Of a stretch of 64,000 nt of DNA, positions 26,824 through 36,414 are shown in pieces. Each line of letters opens with the position of its first letter. The stretch's first letter is position 1. The notes below the pieces were generated by a model. The model saw only the letters and a program-made list of their open reading frames with translations, made no database searches and was not told the origin of the DNA. A program made the translations under genes and the position numbers. This DNA is from Crithidia fasciculata (lineage: Eukaryota; Euglenozoa; Kinetoplastea; Trypanosomatida; Trypanosomatidae), in contig CM003407.1 of the NCBI GenBank assembly GCA_000331325.2, forward strand, positions 2,734,501 to 2,798,500, given 5' to 3'.

Positions 26824-29788
26824 CGTGGTGAGGGAATGGTGAGGCGGGCTGGCGACGCTGCGGCGTTTCTTTTAGCAGTGCCCTTATCTTGTGTCCTTCG
26901 CTATTTTTCCGCCTGCGTTGTCGAAAGTTTTTTGCTTTTATTTTATGATTCATATCGGGGAGAGCTCCGTCAGCGATCTTGTTCGAGCACTGGACCCCTG
27001 TCAATACGAATTTTTATCTCCACATACATCAGTGTGCTTCTCTTTATATATTTCGGCATACTTGCCTTTTGCTCTTTGCTTCTTTTTCAACGCTTTTTGG
27101 TTCTTTTCCCCACTTTGCTGAGCTTTTATTCGCTAACGGGAATGCGAAGAGACGAGGAGAGACGAAGAAGGAAAGGACTCGACTTATACACACATTTCTC
27201 CTCCGAGGGCCTTTTCTTTTTGTTTACTCTCTCTTTCTCTCTCTTGAAACCTCCAGCTTTTTATACTCAATCCGTGCTAGCTCACCAAAGCCTTTTTGAT
27301 TTTTCCGCTTTCTTTTGCGTGTTGTCCGGTGGTGCTGCGTACTCTCTCTCTTTCTCTCTATCCGTGTGCGTGTGTGTCGTTCTCCCCGCATCAAATAGGG
27401 CGAAGAGAAAGTCAAAGGTCGTCTTCACCTTGTGTGAAACTTCTTTTCCTCTCTTTGCTTAGCCTTTTTTTTTCTCTACACATTCTTGTGGCTAACTCGC
27501 ACGCTGTCGGAAACAAGAGAGGCGAGAGGTTCTTAGCGTCTACCTGACGAGTACACTCCCCGTACCCGCACCGCTGACACTCGAGGTGAAGGCTGCACCG
27601 ATGTATTTTATGTTTTCTTGTAATATTGCTTTATCTGTCGGGTCTCTTTATGAGGCGTAGGAAGAGGGCGGGTCATCGACGTGACAGCGCACCGTCGCGT
27701 TCGCTCTCTATGTCAGCCCAATTTTCCTTTTTCCGCACCAGAAGTTACTGGAATCCACAGCACCTCTTTCCTTTTTGTTTTTTCCCCTTCCTGGCTTCTC
27801 ATCTGCCTGGCGTGTGCTGTTGTGGCGCAGGCTTACTGATATGGCAGGAGAGCGGTTTTCTCGGCGCTGCTCGACAGCCGAAGTTGTTCGATTTATTCTT
27901 CACTCTTTTTCCCCCTCCTTCTTCTCTTTTTGTTAAATAGGGATTGTTGTGATGCGTGGGTCGCATCGCCGAGTGTGCAGCGTGGGTGCCGACCTTGACG
28001 TAATTCCGATATTATATACATTTATCCTTTTTATTTTCAGCTCTGACGCGTGCTTCACTCTCGCAGCTTCGGGCTCTGCGGATTATTCTTCTCTTTCTAA
28101 ACGCTCCTCTAAATGAATCCCTCTTACTTCCAACGATGTCTATCTCATTCTTTCTCTCTTTGCTCCGAAAAAAAGGGATTTTTATAATACAAAAAAAAGT
28201 CAAAAAGGGTCGATGTAGTACTGATTTACCTCCAGTACTGTTATAGATGAATAAGAAAGAAAAAAAAAGACGGAAAACAATCTGAGAAGCTATCCGGGTT
28301 AAGGCACGCACATCTGCGGTTGTATGAAAGAATGTGGCTTTGAGATACTCAGTGCTGACATTTCAGCTAGCGGAGATCAGCCAGTTCAAATGCAGCGCAG
28401 GTTCTCCTTTTCCCTGTCATTTGGTGCTCATGCATTGCGTTGTGAGACGAGGTTGGCAGCCGCAAAATTCTACCTCTTCGCGAGAAGAGGACGAAGGCAA
28501 CCTAAGAGAGTTGTGTGCCAACTTGCTCCCCTGCGAAGGCCTCCGCAGCGTTGACTCTCCCGCGCAGCGTTTGTGCGCCGGCTGGTGCCTGTGCTTTGCC
28601 GCAGCCGCCAGAGATGCCTCTATTCCCTCTCACACCGTATGGTTCCTGCTCCTACTCCTTCTATCTCATTCTAACAACACAACTGGTTCTGGCAACACTT
28701 TGCATCGGCGCGCTGCAAAGCAGCGATTGTGAAGCGGGGCACCGAAGAAAGAAAGAAAAGGAAAAGAGTATAGCGTACCTTGCAGCATTGTGCAGGCACC
28801 ACTACATCAACATCACAACAAAAGCAGTAATTCTAAGTTTGATTTTTGCTCCTTCTCAAATCTAATCGTAGACCTTTTTTTCTCCTTTTTTTCCTCTCAC
28901 CCACCGGTACTGTTTCTGTACCTGGTGTACTGCGAACACCTTTGTCTTCCGCCACTGATTTGCAAACGTGGGGGAAAGTGAGCCGCGCTTTCGCTCCCCA
29001 CATTCTTACCTGTACCCTTCCCACCGCAGCGGCCCCCTCTTGCCACCAACGAAACTGCGTGACGAAGCAGGCGACCATCGCGCTCGTCTTGTCTTTCTTT
29101 CTTCTCCTCCTATTCCTGCACAAGACTTTCGCTGTTTTTCTTTTCCTCGCTTTTGAAATCGTACCCGAGGCAAGAGAGAGCTTTTGTGTTTTTTTGTTTC
29201 TTTCTCTTTCTCTCTCTTTACCATTTTTGTACTTCGCTCTCGTGCTCTCTGCGCGAGTGAGGATTGATTTGCACTTCACGAGGAGATCTCAGCACACATA
29301 AATACACACAACCACATACACCGATTCACAGTTTCCACCACTTTCTCTCTAGGAGCTTATACGCGGACCGGACGTGCGTTGAAGGCCGTGTTTTCGCTGG
29401 TTAATTTTGAAGAGTGGCACATTTCTTGTTCCTCTTTGCGTGTGTTTGTGTGTGTGCGTGGTGAAGTTGTTAAGTTAATTGTCGTACCCAGTCGAGGGGC
29501 ATTCTTCATTTTGCCTTTTTTGTGTATTGTATTGCCCACCTTTTTTATCTGTGCTGTCGCATCTCATTTCCCGCATGCGTTGAGCATTCTGTTCTGTTCT
29601 CTTTTCTCTTCCAAACCTGCAATCCACTTCGTTCTCGTCAGGCCAACACACATTAAAGGATTGAGAGAGAGCAAAAAGAAAAGCCTTCCCACTTCCTTCA
29701 TTTCCTTTTTTCATTCTCATACTTCTGCATTTTCAACGCGTTGAAAGTGAAGTCGAAGGCAGCACTTATTCGACAGCTCTCCGCCACG
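26824..29788. other. Long intergenic region, UTRs
   Basis: Nearly 3 kb without a gene. Mostly T-rich with long poly-T runs. A GC-balanced part lies at about 28300-28750, and a CT-repeat stretch at about 27340-27365. The region 27930-28300 is A/T-rich. The longest frames are phenylalanine, leucine and serine-rich and not coding. Confidence 0.65.
29690..29747 (+). promoter_or_regulatory. Polypyrimidine tract and trans-splice acceptor for the TTLL gene
   Basis: A T/C tract extends from about 29690 to 29735, and the first AG after it is at 29746-29747, 41 bases before the ATG at 29789. Confidence 0.45.
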
Positions 29789-32080
29789 ATGAGCGCGTCG
29801 TCCACGGTGTCCTCGGCGTCGTCACACGCGTCGTCACACACCTCAGCGGCGGATGCGCCGCAGGTGTCGACGCTGCCCCCCATCGCCGCCGCAACGCACG
29901 CCGTCGTGGCGTCGCGCGGACCAGCGCGTGTGGTGCGGCAGCAGCGGGCCCTCCCCTCCGTCGCTCGTGAGTTGACGGCGCCGTGTGCGTCCAACGCGCC
30001 ATCGTCCTACCCGCAGAGTCTTTGGTGGGACGCACAGCAGAGGAAGGATGACATGGACAAGATGACGCGACGCCGCACCTACCGGGCGAGCGACTACCCT
30101 CCGTTGACGGTGGGCAAGTACGTGGTGGACCCCACAGGGAAGGACTTCTCGGACCCGCACTACGCTCCGGCGGGCTCTGGGGCGACCACAGCGGCTGCGG
30201 GCAACGCTCGATCGCGGTCGTCGTCACGCGCGCCGCGGCGGAATGGGGAAATAGCGACCACCACAACGGCTGCTGCTGCTCCGGCAGCTGCGGCGAGTCG
30301 CGCGTCCAGCGCCTCCACCGCGCACTACTCCACCTGCACGTCCACGACAACCCACTCCAACACCGCCACCTCCACCGCACGCAACTCCGACGACGAGGAA
30401 GACGATCTGGCACTCCGCGCAGCCGCAAAGCGGACGGCCTACACGGTGGTCGTGCCGCTCTACTCGTCATCGGCCGCCAGCTTCTACTTCCCTCCGTCGT
30501 ACGCGCAGTCGTCGCGCGACCTTCAGGACAGGCGGGGGCCGCCCAAGAAGATCAACGAGGACCTGCACCCGAACGACCGCGTCGACCTCCCTCTCTCCTT
30601 CGTGCAGGTGCGGGAGAACAACCTGAACCGCATGGGGCTCTACAAGATCGGCCCGGGTGCGGTGGCCTTCAGCGCGGTGATCAAAGCCTTTGAAGCTGCC
30701 GGGCTCAAGAACACGGACTCGAACAAGGACTTCAACGTGCTGTGGGCGAAGCGTGCCACGGTGTACACGCTGGCCTCCCTCAACGCCTATCAGAAGGTGA
30801 ACCACTTCCCCGGGACGTGGGGCGTCGGCCGCAAGGACCGCCTCGCTTACAACATGCGCCGCATGCAGCGCTACTTTGGCAACGAGGACTTCGACATCGT
30901 TCCCAAGTCTTTTCTGATCCCGCAGGATGAGGCCGACCTGCGCCGCGATGCCGAGCAGAACCCCGGCACTGCAGAGAAGCCGCTCATTTACATTCTCAAA
31001 CCAGGTGCGTCGAGCTGCGGCCGTGGCATCCGCCTGTACAAGGGTGTTCCCCCGATGCCAAGAGGTGGCGGTCGCGAGAAGGAGATGGTGTGCCAGCGCT
31101 ACATCGGCAACCCGCTGCTCATCTACGGGCGTAAGTTTGACCTACGCCTCTACTGCGTCGTCACCTCCTTCGACCCCCTGCGCATTTACCTTTTTGACGA
31201 GGGGCTGGTGCGCTTCGCTGCGGAGAAGTACCGTGGCCCCGATCAGGACATCGAGAACATCCACGTGCACCTCACGAACTACTCGGTGAACAAGACGGCG
31301 GAGCTGAGCAGGGAGAGCAACGGCAAGGACTACGAGAGCGACGACCCGCTCGACATTAAGTGGTGCATCTCAGACTTCAAGCGCCACCTCGCTGCGCACC
31401 ACCCGCTCGGTGCCGCCGCGTGGGATCGCATTCAAGCCGAGTGCGAAGACGTCGTGGTCAAAACCTTTCTCAGCATCGAGCACAGCGTGGTGGAGGAGGT
31501 GGCCCGCAACTGTGCCGATCGCAGTGGCCGCAACTGCTTCGAGCTGTTCGGGTTGGATCTCATGGCCGACGACGACCTTCGCGTACGCCTGCTCGAGGTG
31601 AACATCATGCCCTCCCTCGCCACCGGCAGCTCGCTGGACAAGGCGGTGAAATCGCGCATGCTGGCCCACCTGCTCACGCTGGTCCGCGTCATGCCGTACC
31701 GCCGTGACAGCCAGCTCGACCCAGGCAATAGCGAGGGCGTCTTTGTACCGCGTGGTGTGCAGCGGCAGACAGGGGAGCGGAGCTACAAGTTTGGTAATCA
31801 CCCCTTCCCCAGCTCCCGCATAATCGAGGCACCGCTGCTCACCGCCTTTGACGACCCTTCGAATGAGGATTCGTTCCTGTCGCGTGCGGAGGCGCTGATG
31901 GTGCGCGAGTACGAGGAGGAGCTGCACTGCAGTGGCGGCTTCCGCTGCGTCTACCCGGTCGGCCAGACGGTGGAGCGCTACCTGCCCTTCTTTTTGCATG
32001 GCGTGCGGCGCAGCAACTACGTGCTGGCCTCTGCCGCGGTGATGAAGGCGCAGAATCCGAGGAAAAAGCTCTTTGAGTAG
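29789..32080 (+). CDS. Tubulin tyrosine ligase-like (TTLL) glutamylase
   Basis: 763-residue protein of the TTL family, which attaches glutamate or glycine to tubulin tails or other proteins. Residues 1-220 are low complexity, rich in S, T and A. The catalytic ATP-grasp fold spans about 310-640. Markers are FPGTWGVGRKDRL, the ATP-binding loop LKPGASSCGRGI near residue 400, QRYIGNPLLIYGRKFDLRLYCVV, the tubulin-facing VHLTNYSVNK, and the metal-binding LLEVNIMPSL near 600. Sequence order fits polyglutamylases such as TTLL4 or TTLL5 better than tyrosine ligase itself, but the subtype is uncertain. Probable substrates are the tubulins of the flagellar axoneme and the subpellicular microtubules. The open frame extends upstream to 29741 without an ATG, so 29789 is the start. 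Confidence 0.88.
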   Translation: MSASSTVSSASSHASSHTSAADAPQVSTLPPIAAATHAVVASRGPARVVRQQRALPSVARELTAPCASNAPSSYPQSLWWDAQQRKDDMDKMTRRRTYRASDYPPLTVGKYVVDPTGKDFSDPHYAPAGSGATTAAAGNARSRSSSRAPRRNGEIATTTTAAAAPAAAASRASSASTAHYSTCTSTTTHSNTATSTARNSDDEEDDLALRAAAKRTAYTVVVPLYSSSAASFYFPPSYAQSSRDLQDRRGPPKKINEDLHPNDRVDLPLSFVQVRENNLNRMGLYKIGPGAVAFSAVIKAFEAAGLKNTDSNKDFNVLWAKRATVYTLASLNAYQKVNHFPGTWGVGRKDRLAYNMRRMQRYFGNEDFDIVPKSFLIPQDEADLRRDAEQNPGTAEKPLIYILKPGASSCGRGIRLYKGVPPMPRGGGREKEMVCQRYIGNPLLIYGRKFDLRLYCVVTSFDPLRIYLFDEGLVRFAAEKYRGPDQDIENIHVHLTNYSVNKTAELSRESNGKDYESDDPLDIKWCISDFKRHLAAHHPLGAAAWDRIQAECEDVVVKTFLSIEHSVVEEVARNCADRSGRNCFELFGLDLMADDDLRVRLLEVNIMPSLATGSSLDKAVKSRMLAHLLTLVRVMPYRRDSQLDPGNSEGVFVPRGVQRQTGERSYKFGNHPFPSSRIIEAPLLTAFDDPSNEDSFLSRAEALMVREYEEELHCSGGFRCVYPVGQTVERYLPFFLHGVRRSNYVLASAAVMKAQNPRKKLFE

Positions 32081-33115
32081 CCGCCAGTCCGTCTGTACAC
32101 ACGCACCAGTAAACATGTGTGGTGAGATGCGGAAAGGAGGAGAAGCTGTCTTATTCTTTTCTCTTTGTATGTGGTGGGTGCTCCGCGCGTCTTCGCTACA
32201 AGCTGTGTGATGCGTTGTTGACTGCGAGAGGAGAAGGACAAGCGCATTGCCCTTAAGAATAGCAGTGGTTGTGTGCTTCTTATTGTTGTTTGTGTCTCTC
32301 TCTCGCGTTCTCCTTTTCTTGGTGCATGAGTCTATTCAAGGCTGTATCTTAGAAGATAAGAGCCGCACACACGTTGTGCTATAGGCGTGTGTGTGTTTGC
32401 TTCTCTGATTTTTTTTCTTTTATTGGCGAGAGGGGTGACTTGTACTCGTATTTTCCTTTTTTTTCCCCTCACCTCTGCGAGTCATGAAAGAAAGGGAGAA
32501 CAGGGAAGAAACCCCGAATGCGCAGAGACGCGATGCTGGTAGCGTCACTTAACGCGTTCGATAGTTTGTGATGGTGCAATCCCCTGAGCAACACATTTGT
32601 TTTACGCATAAGCCAACATTGACGAATTAACAATAATAAAGGCGTTCGCAAGAGATTAATGCCCCTGTCAACGCTTTTTGTCTGACTTGCCCGATGTGGT
32701 AAAGGGACCTGCAACCCACCAAGAGTTGTCATCGCAACACGAGGATACACTAACAATATTAATAACGCAGTGCACGTTCTCGCTTGCGAGCAGTTGGGTG
32801 GAGGAGCGTTGTGATTCGAGGGACTGTTTACTAGAGGTAAAAAAGAAACGAAAGTCCCTTTCCCGCGATCCCAACAACCATGCGCACGCTTGACCATGCC
32901 AACCAACAAGTTGTTTTCTTTCTTGCTATCGCTCGATCTCTCTTTGTTCCACACACACACACAACCACAACCACACATTCGACGCTCACACCTCTCTGCC
33001 TTGACTCCGCTGTAGGAGTGCTAAATCATTTTCTCCCCCTTCTTATCAACCACATTGCACGCGCGGCACCCCTTTTTTCCATATCCATTGCAGCCACCCG
33101 CTCCTTTTAACAGCC
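32081..33115. other. Intergenic region, UTRs
   Basis: T-rich first half, A-rich in 32600-32770, then 5' UTR of the next gene with a CA-rich stretch at about 32948-32978. No gene seen. Confidence 0.65.
33069..33093 (+). promoter_or_regulatory. Polypyrimidine tract and trans-splice acceptor
   Basis: CCCCTTTTTTCC followed by TTGCAG, AG at 33092-33093, 22 bases before the ATG at 33116. A second AG lies at 33112-33113. Confidence 0.55.
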
Positions 33116-33811
33116 ATGCTCGATTACCTCATCCCCATCGCGATCGCCGTCGTCGGCATCGTCGTCATGATGTTCATCTTCCAGAGCATTAACAAGGCCG
33201 AGGTCGGCACCGTCACCGTCGAGTCCACCCGCAAGCCGCGCGCCAAGAAGGCGGCCCGCCCGTCGCGCAAGTACAACGAGGACGTGCTCGACATCGAGAC
33301 GGAGCAGCTGATTGCACGCGAGGTGGCTCGCGCGCCGTCTGGCATGGTGACGGACACCAAGTCGGTGAAGCCGACGACGCTGGACAGCATCCGCAACCGC
33401 CGCCACGCCAAGGAGGAGAGCCAGCACACGCAGTCGCAGTCGAAGCTGAGCGAGAAGCAGAAGCAGGCGGTGAAGGAACAGGGCTTCACCTTTGTCGAGA
33501 AGCCCAAGGCAGCCGGGAAGCAGCAGCCGCAGCAGAAGCAGCATCAGCGCGAGGCCGAGCCGGTCACCTCCACCGAGGACCTCGAGAAGAAGCTGAGCCT
33601 CTTCTTCAAGAGCAGCGGCAGCCGCAAGCTGGAGAAGCCGAAGCCGCGCGGCGAGGAGAACGCCGCTGAGCCGGTCAACAGCCGCGGCACGGTGACCATG
33701 AAGGGTGACATCAACGGCGCCAAGGGCTGGGGCGGCCGCGCGCCGGCGATTCCGCAGGAGCAGCCGCAGGAGCAGCCGAGCGAGGAGCAGGTGTGGGAGG
33801 CGGAGGAGTAG
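33116..33811 (+). CDS. Single-pass membrane protein with basic tail, function unknown
   Basis: 231-residue protein. Residues 4-23 are one hydrophobic helix (YLIPIAIAVVGIVVMMFIF) at the very N terminus, followed by a long hydrophilic, K-, R-, Q- and E-rich region with no recognised domain. This is the shape of a signal-anchored protein with the tail in the cytosol, for example on the ER. The middle (residues 40-120) mixes basic and acidic segments (RKPRAKKAARPSRK), while 140-231 is rich in Q, P and E and looks disordered. A coiled coil is not evident. No known family assigned; probably a conserved trypanosomatid hypothetical protein. Confidence 0.85.
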   Translation: MLDYLIPIAIAVVGIVVMMFIFQSINKAEVGTVTVESTRKPRAKKAARPSRKYNEDVLDIETEQLIAREVARAPSGMVTDTKSVKPTTLDSIRNRRHAKEESQHTQSQSKLSEKQKQAVKEQGFTFVEKPKAAGKQQPQQKQHQREAEPVTSTEDLEKKLSLFFKSSGSRKLEKPKPRGEENAAEPVNSRGTVTMKGDINGAKGWGGRAPAIPQEQPQEQPSEEQVWEAEE

Positions 33812-35199
33812 ACGCAAGGTTTCGCTACTACCACCTACTCTCATCCTTTTAGTCCGGTAGCGCGCGTCTCCCGCCCCTTTTTCAATGGTCGTGAGTGTTT
33901 TTTTCCTTTTTTCTCTCGTTATTGCATGGGTTGCCATGCCGGCAACCACGTTGTGTAAAACTCATGCTGTGTTTGTGTGTGTGTGTGTGTCGCGATGTGA
34001 TGCCGTGCTGGGGGATAGACGAGGGACCGCAGCGAGGGGCGGTGCCCGCAGCAGCGTTGTTTTCCTTTTTTGGGCTTTCAAACGACGAACAGCGACTGCG
34101 GCGAAGCTCTCCCTCTCCTGTGTGTCTGTCCTCTTCGTCTCTTCCCTTCGTTCTTTTGCCTTCACCACCTTTACGGTTGCTCACGTTGGTCATTTCCCAC
34201 GCATTAAACCTTGTTTTCTTCCTTGTTTTTTTTTTTTTCAGCTCTCACCGGACCGCGCCAACACACGCCTCCCTCTTTTCTGTGTCTTCGCGTTTCCTTA
34301 CATAATTGTTTTCTATGCGGTGCTGACATCTCGGGTGGTTGGCGTTTTGAGTAAGCTCATAAGAGTCCGTGTTGTTGTGTATCTTCAGCTGTGCTGCGGG
34401 TACAAACCAAAAGAGGGGAAAAAACCGAAACAAGCGAGCGACGACGACGAGTGTTGGAGTTTGCCCTCGTTGTCGTCCTGATCGCTTTGTCTGTCCGTGT
34501 TTGCGTGTAGATGAGCTTTGGATGCGGCGGACGTTATGGGAAGACGATGCAAAAAAATAAAAAATTAACACGATGCTGGCGGCAACTGAAATACGCAAAG
34601 CCGTGTCCCGCTTCCGAGACGGATGAGCTACACTTACGTGAAAGAGAGAGAGAGAAGGAGCGGTAGTTGATGAGCCTTAGCGAGTGACGATGTGTCAAAG
34701 GCACCGCACATCGTAGATCGGCTCCTCAACCGATTCGTTGAGACTCAGAGGCGTCAAAGCCTCTTTTGTAACTTCTCTCTTGTAATTAGTAGTGGGTGAA
34801 CATTAAGGAAAGAGAAACTGTTTTTTCATTGCATAGCAAGAGAGGAGAGCCGAGAAGGCTTAATAAACTGATTGTGGCGTATCAGAGCGTCAGTAGCTGT
34901 TTTATTACACTGCGTAGTGTCAGCGCTCATCCTTTCTTTTATTCACTTTCCTCCCTACGTTGCTCTCTTGCTGCTGCGCTCCTCCTTTCTTTCACCTTTT
35001 CCAACATAAACAACAACATTAAGGCGTTGGAGAAGAGGACGACGTAATAATTGTAATAGCTGTCTTCTCTTCTCCCACCTTGTAGCACTAGTCCTAAAAC
35101 GTTCACGAAGTGAGTTAGACTTTTTTTTTCAGTCTCTCTCTTCACCGCGCTCGTAAGCTTATTTGTTTCTAGCTTCAAAATTATCAACACACACAAGAT
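33812..35199. other. Intergenic region upstream of the decayed insert
   Basis: T-rich 3' UTR of the membrane-protein gene, then mixed sequence at about 34600-34790 holding a compact hairpin cluster (separate feature), then T-rich again. No gene seen. Confidence 0.6.
34687..34764 (+). other. Three-hairpin segment followed by T run
   Basis: Three adjacent inverted repeats can fold in RNA: an 8-bp perfect stem (34687-34694 with 34707-34714), a 6-bp stem with 6-base loop (34725-34730 with 34737-34742), and a 6-bp stem with 6-base loop (34747-34752 with 34759-34764), then a TTTT run. Loops of the first and third share GTCAAA or TCAAAG. This may be a structured small RNA, a UTR element, or chance. 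I know no family for it. Confidence 0.4.
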
Positions 35200-36414
35200 G
35201 AACTTGTGAAAGCCCCCGCAGCGTCTGACGCGCACGATGCGTCTCCGTCTGTGCCCTCTCGTTCATCGACTTTAAAACACCAGCATTCATCCTGTACTCT
35301 TTCCGCGGTTTTATTCCCCTTTCCTGGGATCGAGCATGAGGAGGGCTGGGAGACCAACGACCCTTGACTGTTCCGGAAAAAAGAAAGCAACGTCTTTCCC
35401 GGACACCTCCGCGCCTTTGGCGCCAGTCTAAACTGCAGTGGAAACATCGCAGTCCCTTTTTTTTTGCCTTCGCCTTCATCGGCGCCACCGACTTGACGAG
35501 CTTCATTATTTAGTTGAGACCATTTGCCGACGTCACGTCGAGCCTCTGCCAACTTGGCATACGTCAAATCCGGGAATGCGGGGGACTTCAACGCAACAGC
35601 AAGCCGGGACACACGGTCGTTGCCCAAGGCGGCTTGGAAACCAAAAGGGCGGGCATGGCCTGGGCAGACTGGACCCATTCCATGAAGGAATAGAAGTAGC
35701 CTTAGTCTTCTGTGGACGGGGCGTTCAGCAGCCTGCTGAAGAATAAATTCCGGAGCGCAAAGTTCACTTTTACGTTCGAGAGACCTTCAAGGCACGAACG
35801 CCACGTACGGACATCCGTGACGTTGAAGCGTCCGTCATCCTCCTCGTCTTCCTCTACGACTCGCCCCCTTGGTGATCGCGAGGAGGAGGCACGGAGTTTG
35901 CCGAAAGCGGCTTGAGCGGATGCGGCTTGGGTAGATGCGGCTACCGCTGCGTGGGTGTGGCGCTTCGGAGCGGCGTTGGAGCTCAACGTCGCCGCGAGAG
36001 TGAGGGCGTGCTGCGCCTGCGACTGCGCCGAACTCATCGCCTGCGACGCCGACAGGGCAGAGGAGCTGTTGGCGGCAGACAGCGCGTTTACAACCTGCTG
36101 CTGCAGCAGCGCATCTGCCTGCCCGATCCGGTGAACTGCCCCAACTTCCAGGGCCGCCAAGCGGTCCTGGACGCGCTTGTCCTCGAAATCGAAACGGGTA
36201 AATGAGAATTCGCTCCACGGCTTCATAACTCCCAATTTGTTTTCGATGTAGATCTTACCGTCGGTCATCCCGATGCGGTACCTCCAGGGCGTCTCCGATC
36301 AGTCAGCATTTTTTGATAAATCGTGACGATGCGCGGGCTCATCTGCCAGGAGTCCGCTTCCCCGAGCAGCTCCTGCTCCATCAACTCCCACTTGCCAGCA
36401 GGAATGAGCGCCAT
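35200..36414 (-). mobile_element. Decayed GC-rich coding-like insert, possible mobile-element fossil
   Basis: In an otherwise T-rich gene-free region, about 1.2 kb is GC-rich, and the minus strand, not the plus strand, carries open frames with protein-like composition: one at 35702-36268 with an alanine-, glutamine- and serine-rich central stretch and a folded-looking N-terminal portion, another at 35184-35678. It is the only minus-strand coding-like segment in the window. It looks broken, with several breaks. I do not recognise the family; TATE, a trypanosomatid tyrosine-recombinase element, is a guess from its general character. A decayed host gene or gene fragment is the alternative. No terminal repeats were seen. 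Confidence 0.35.
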
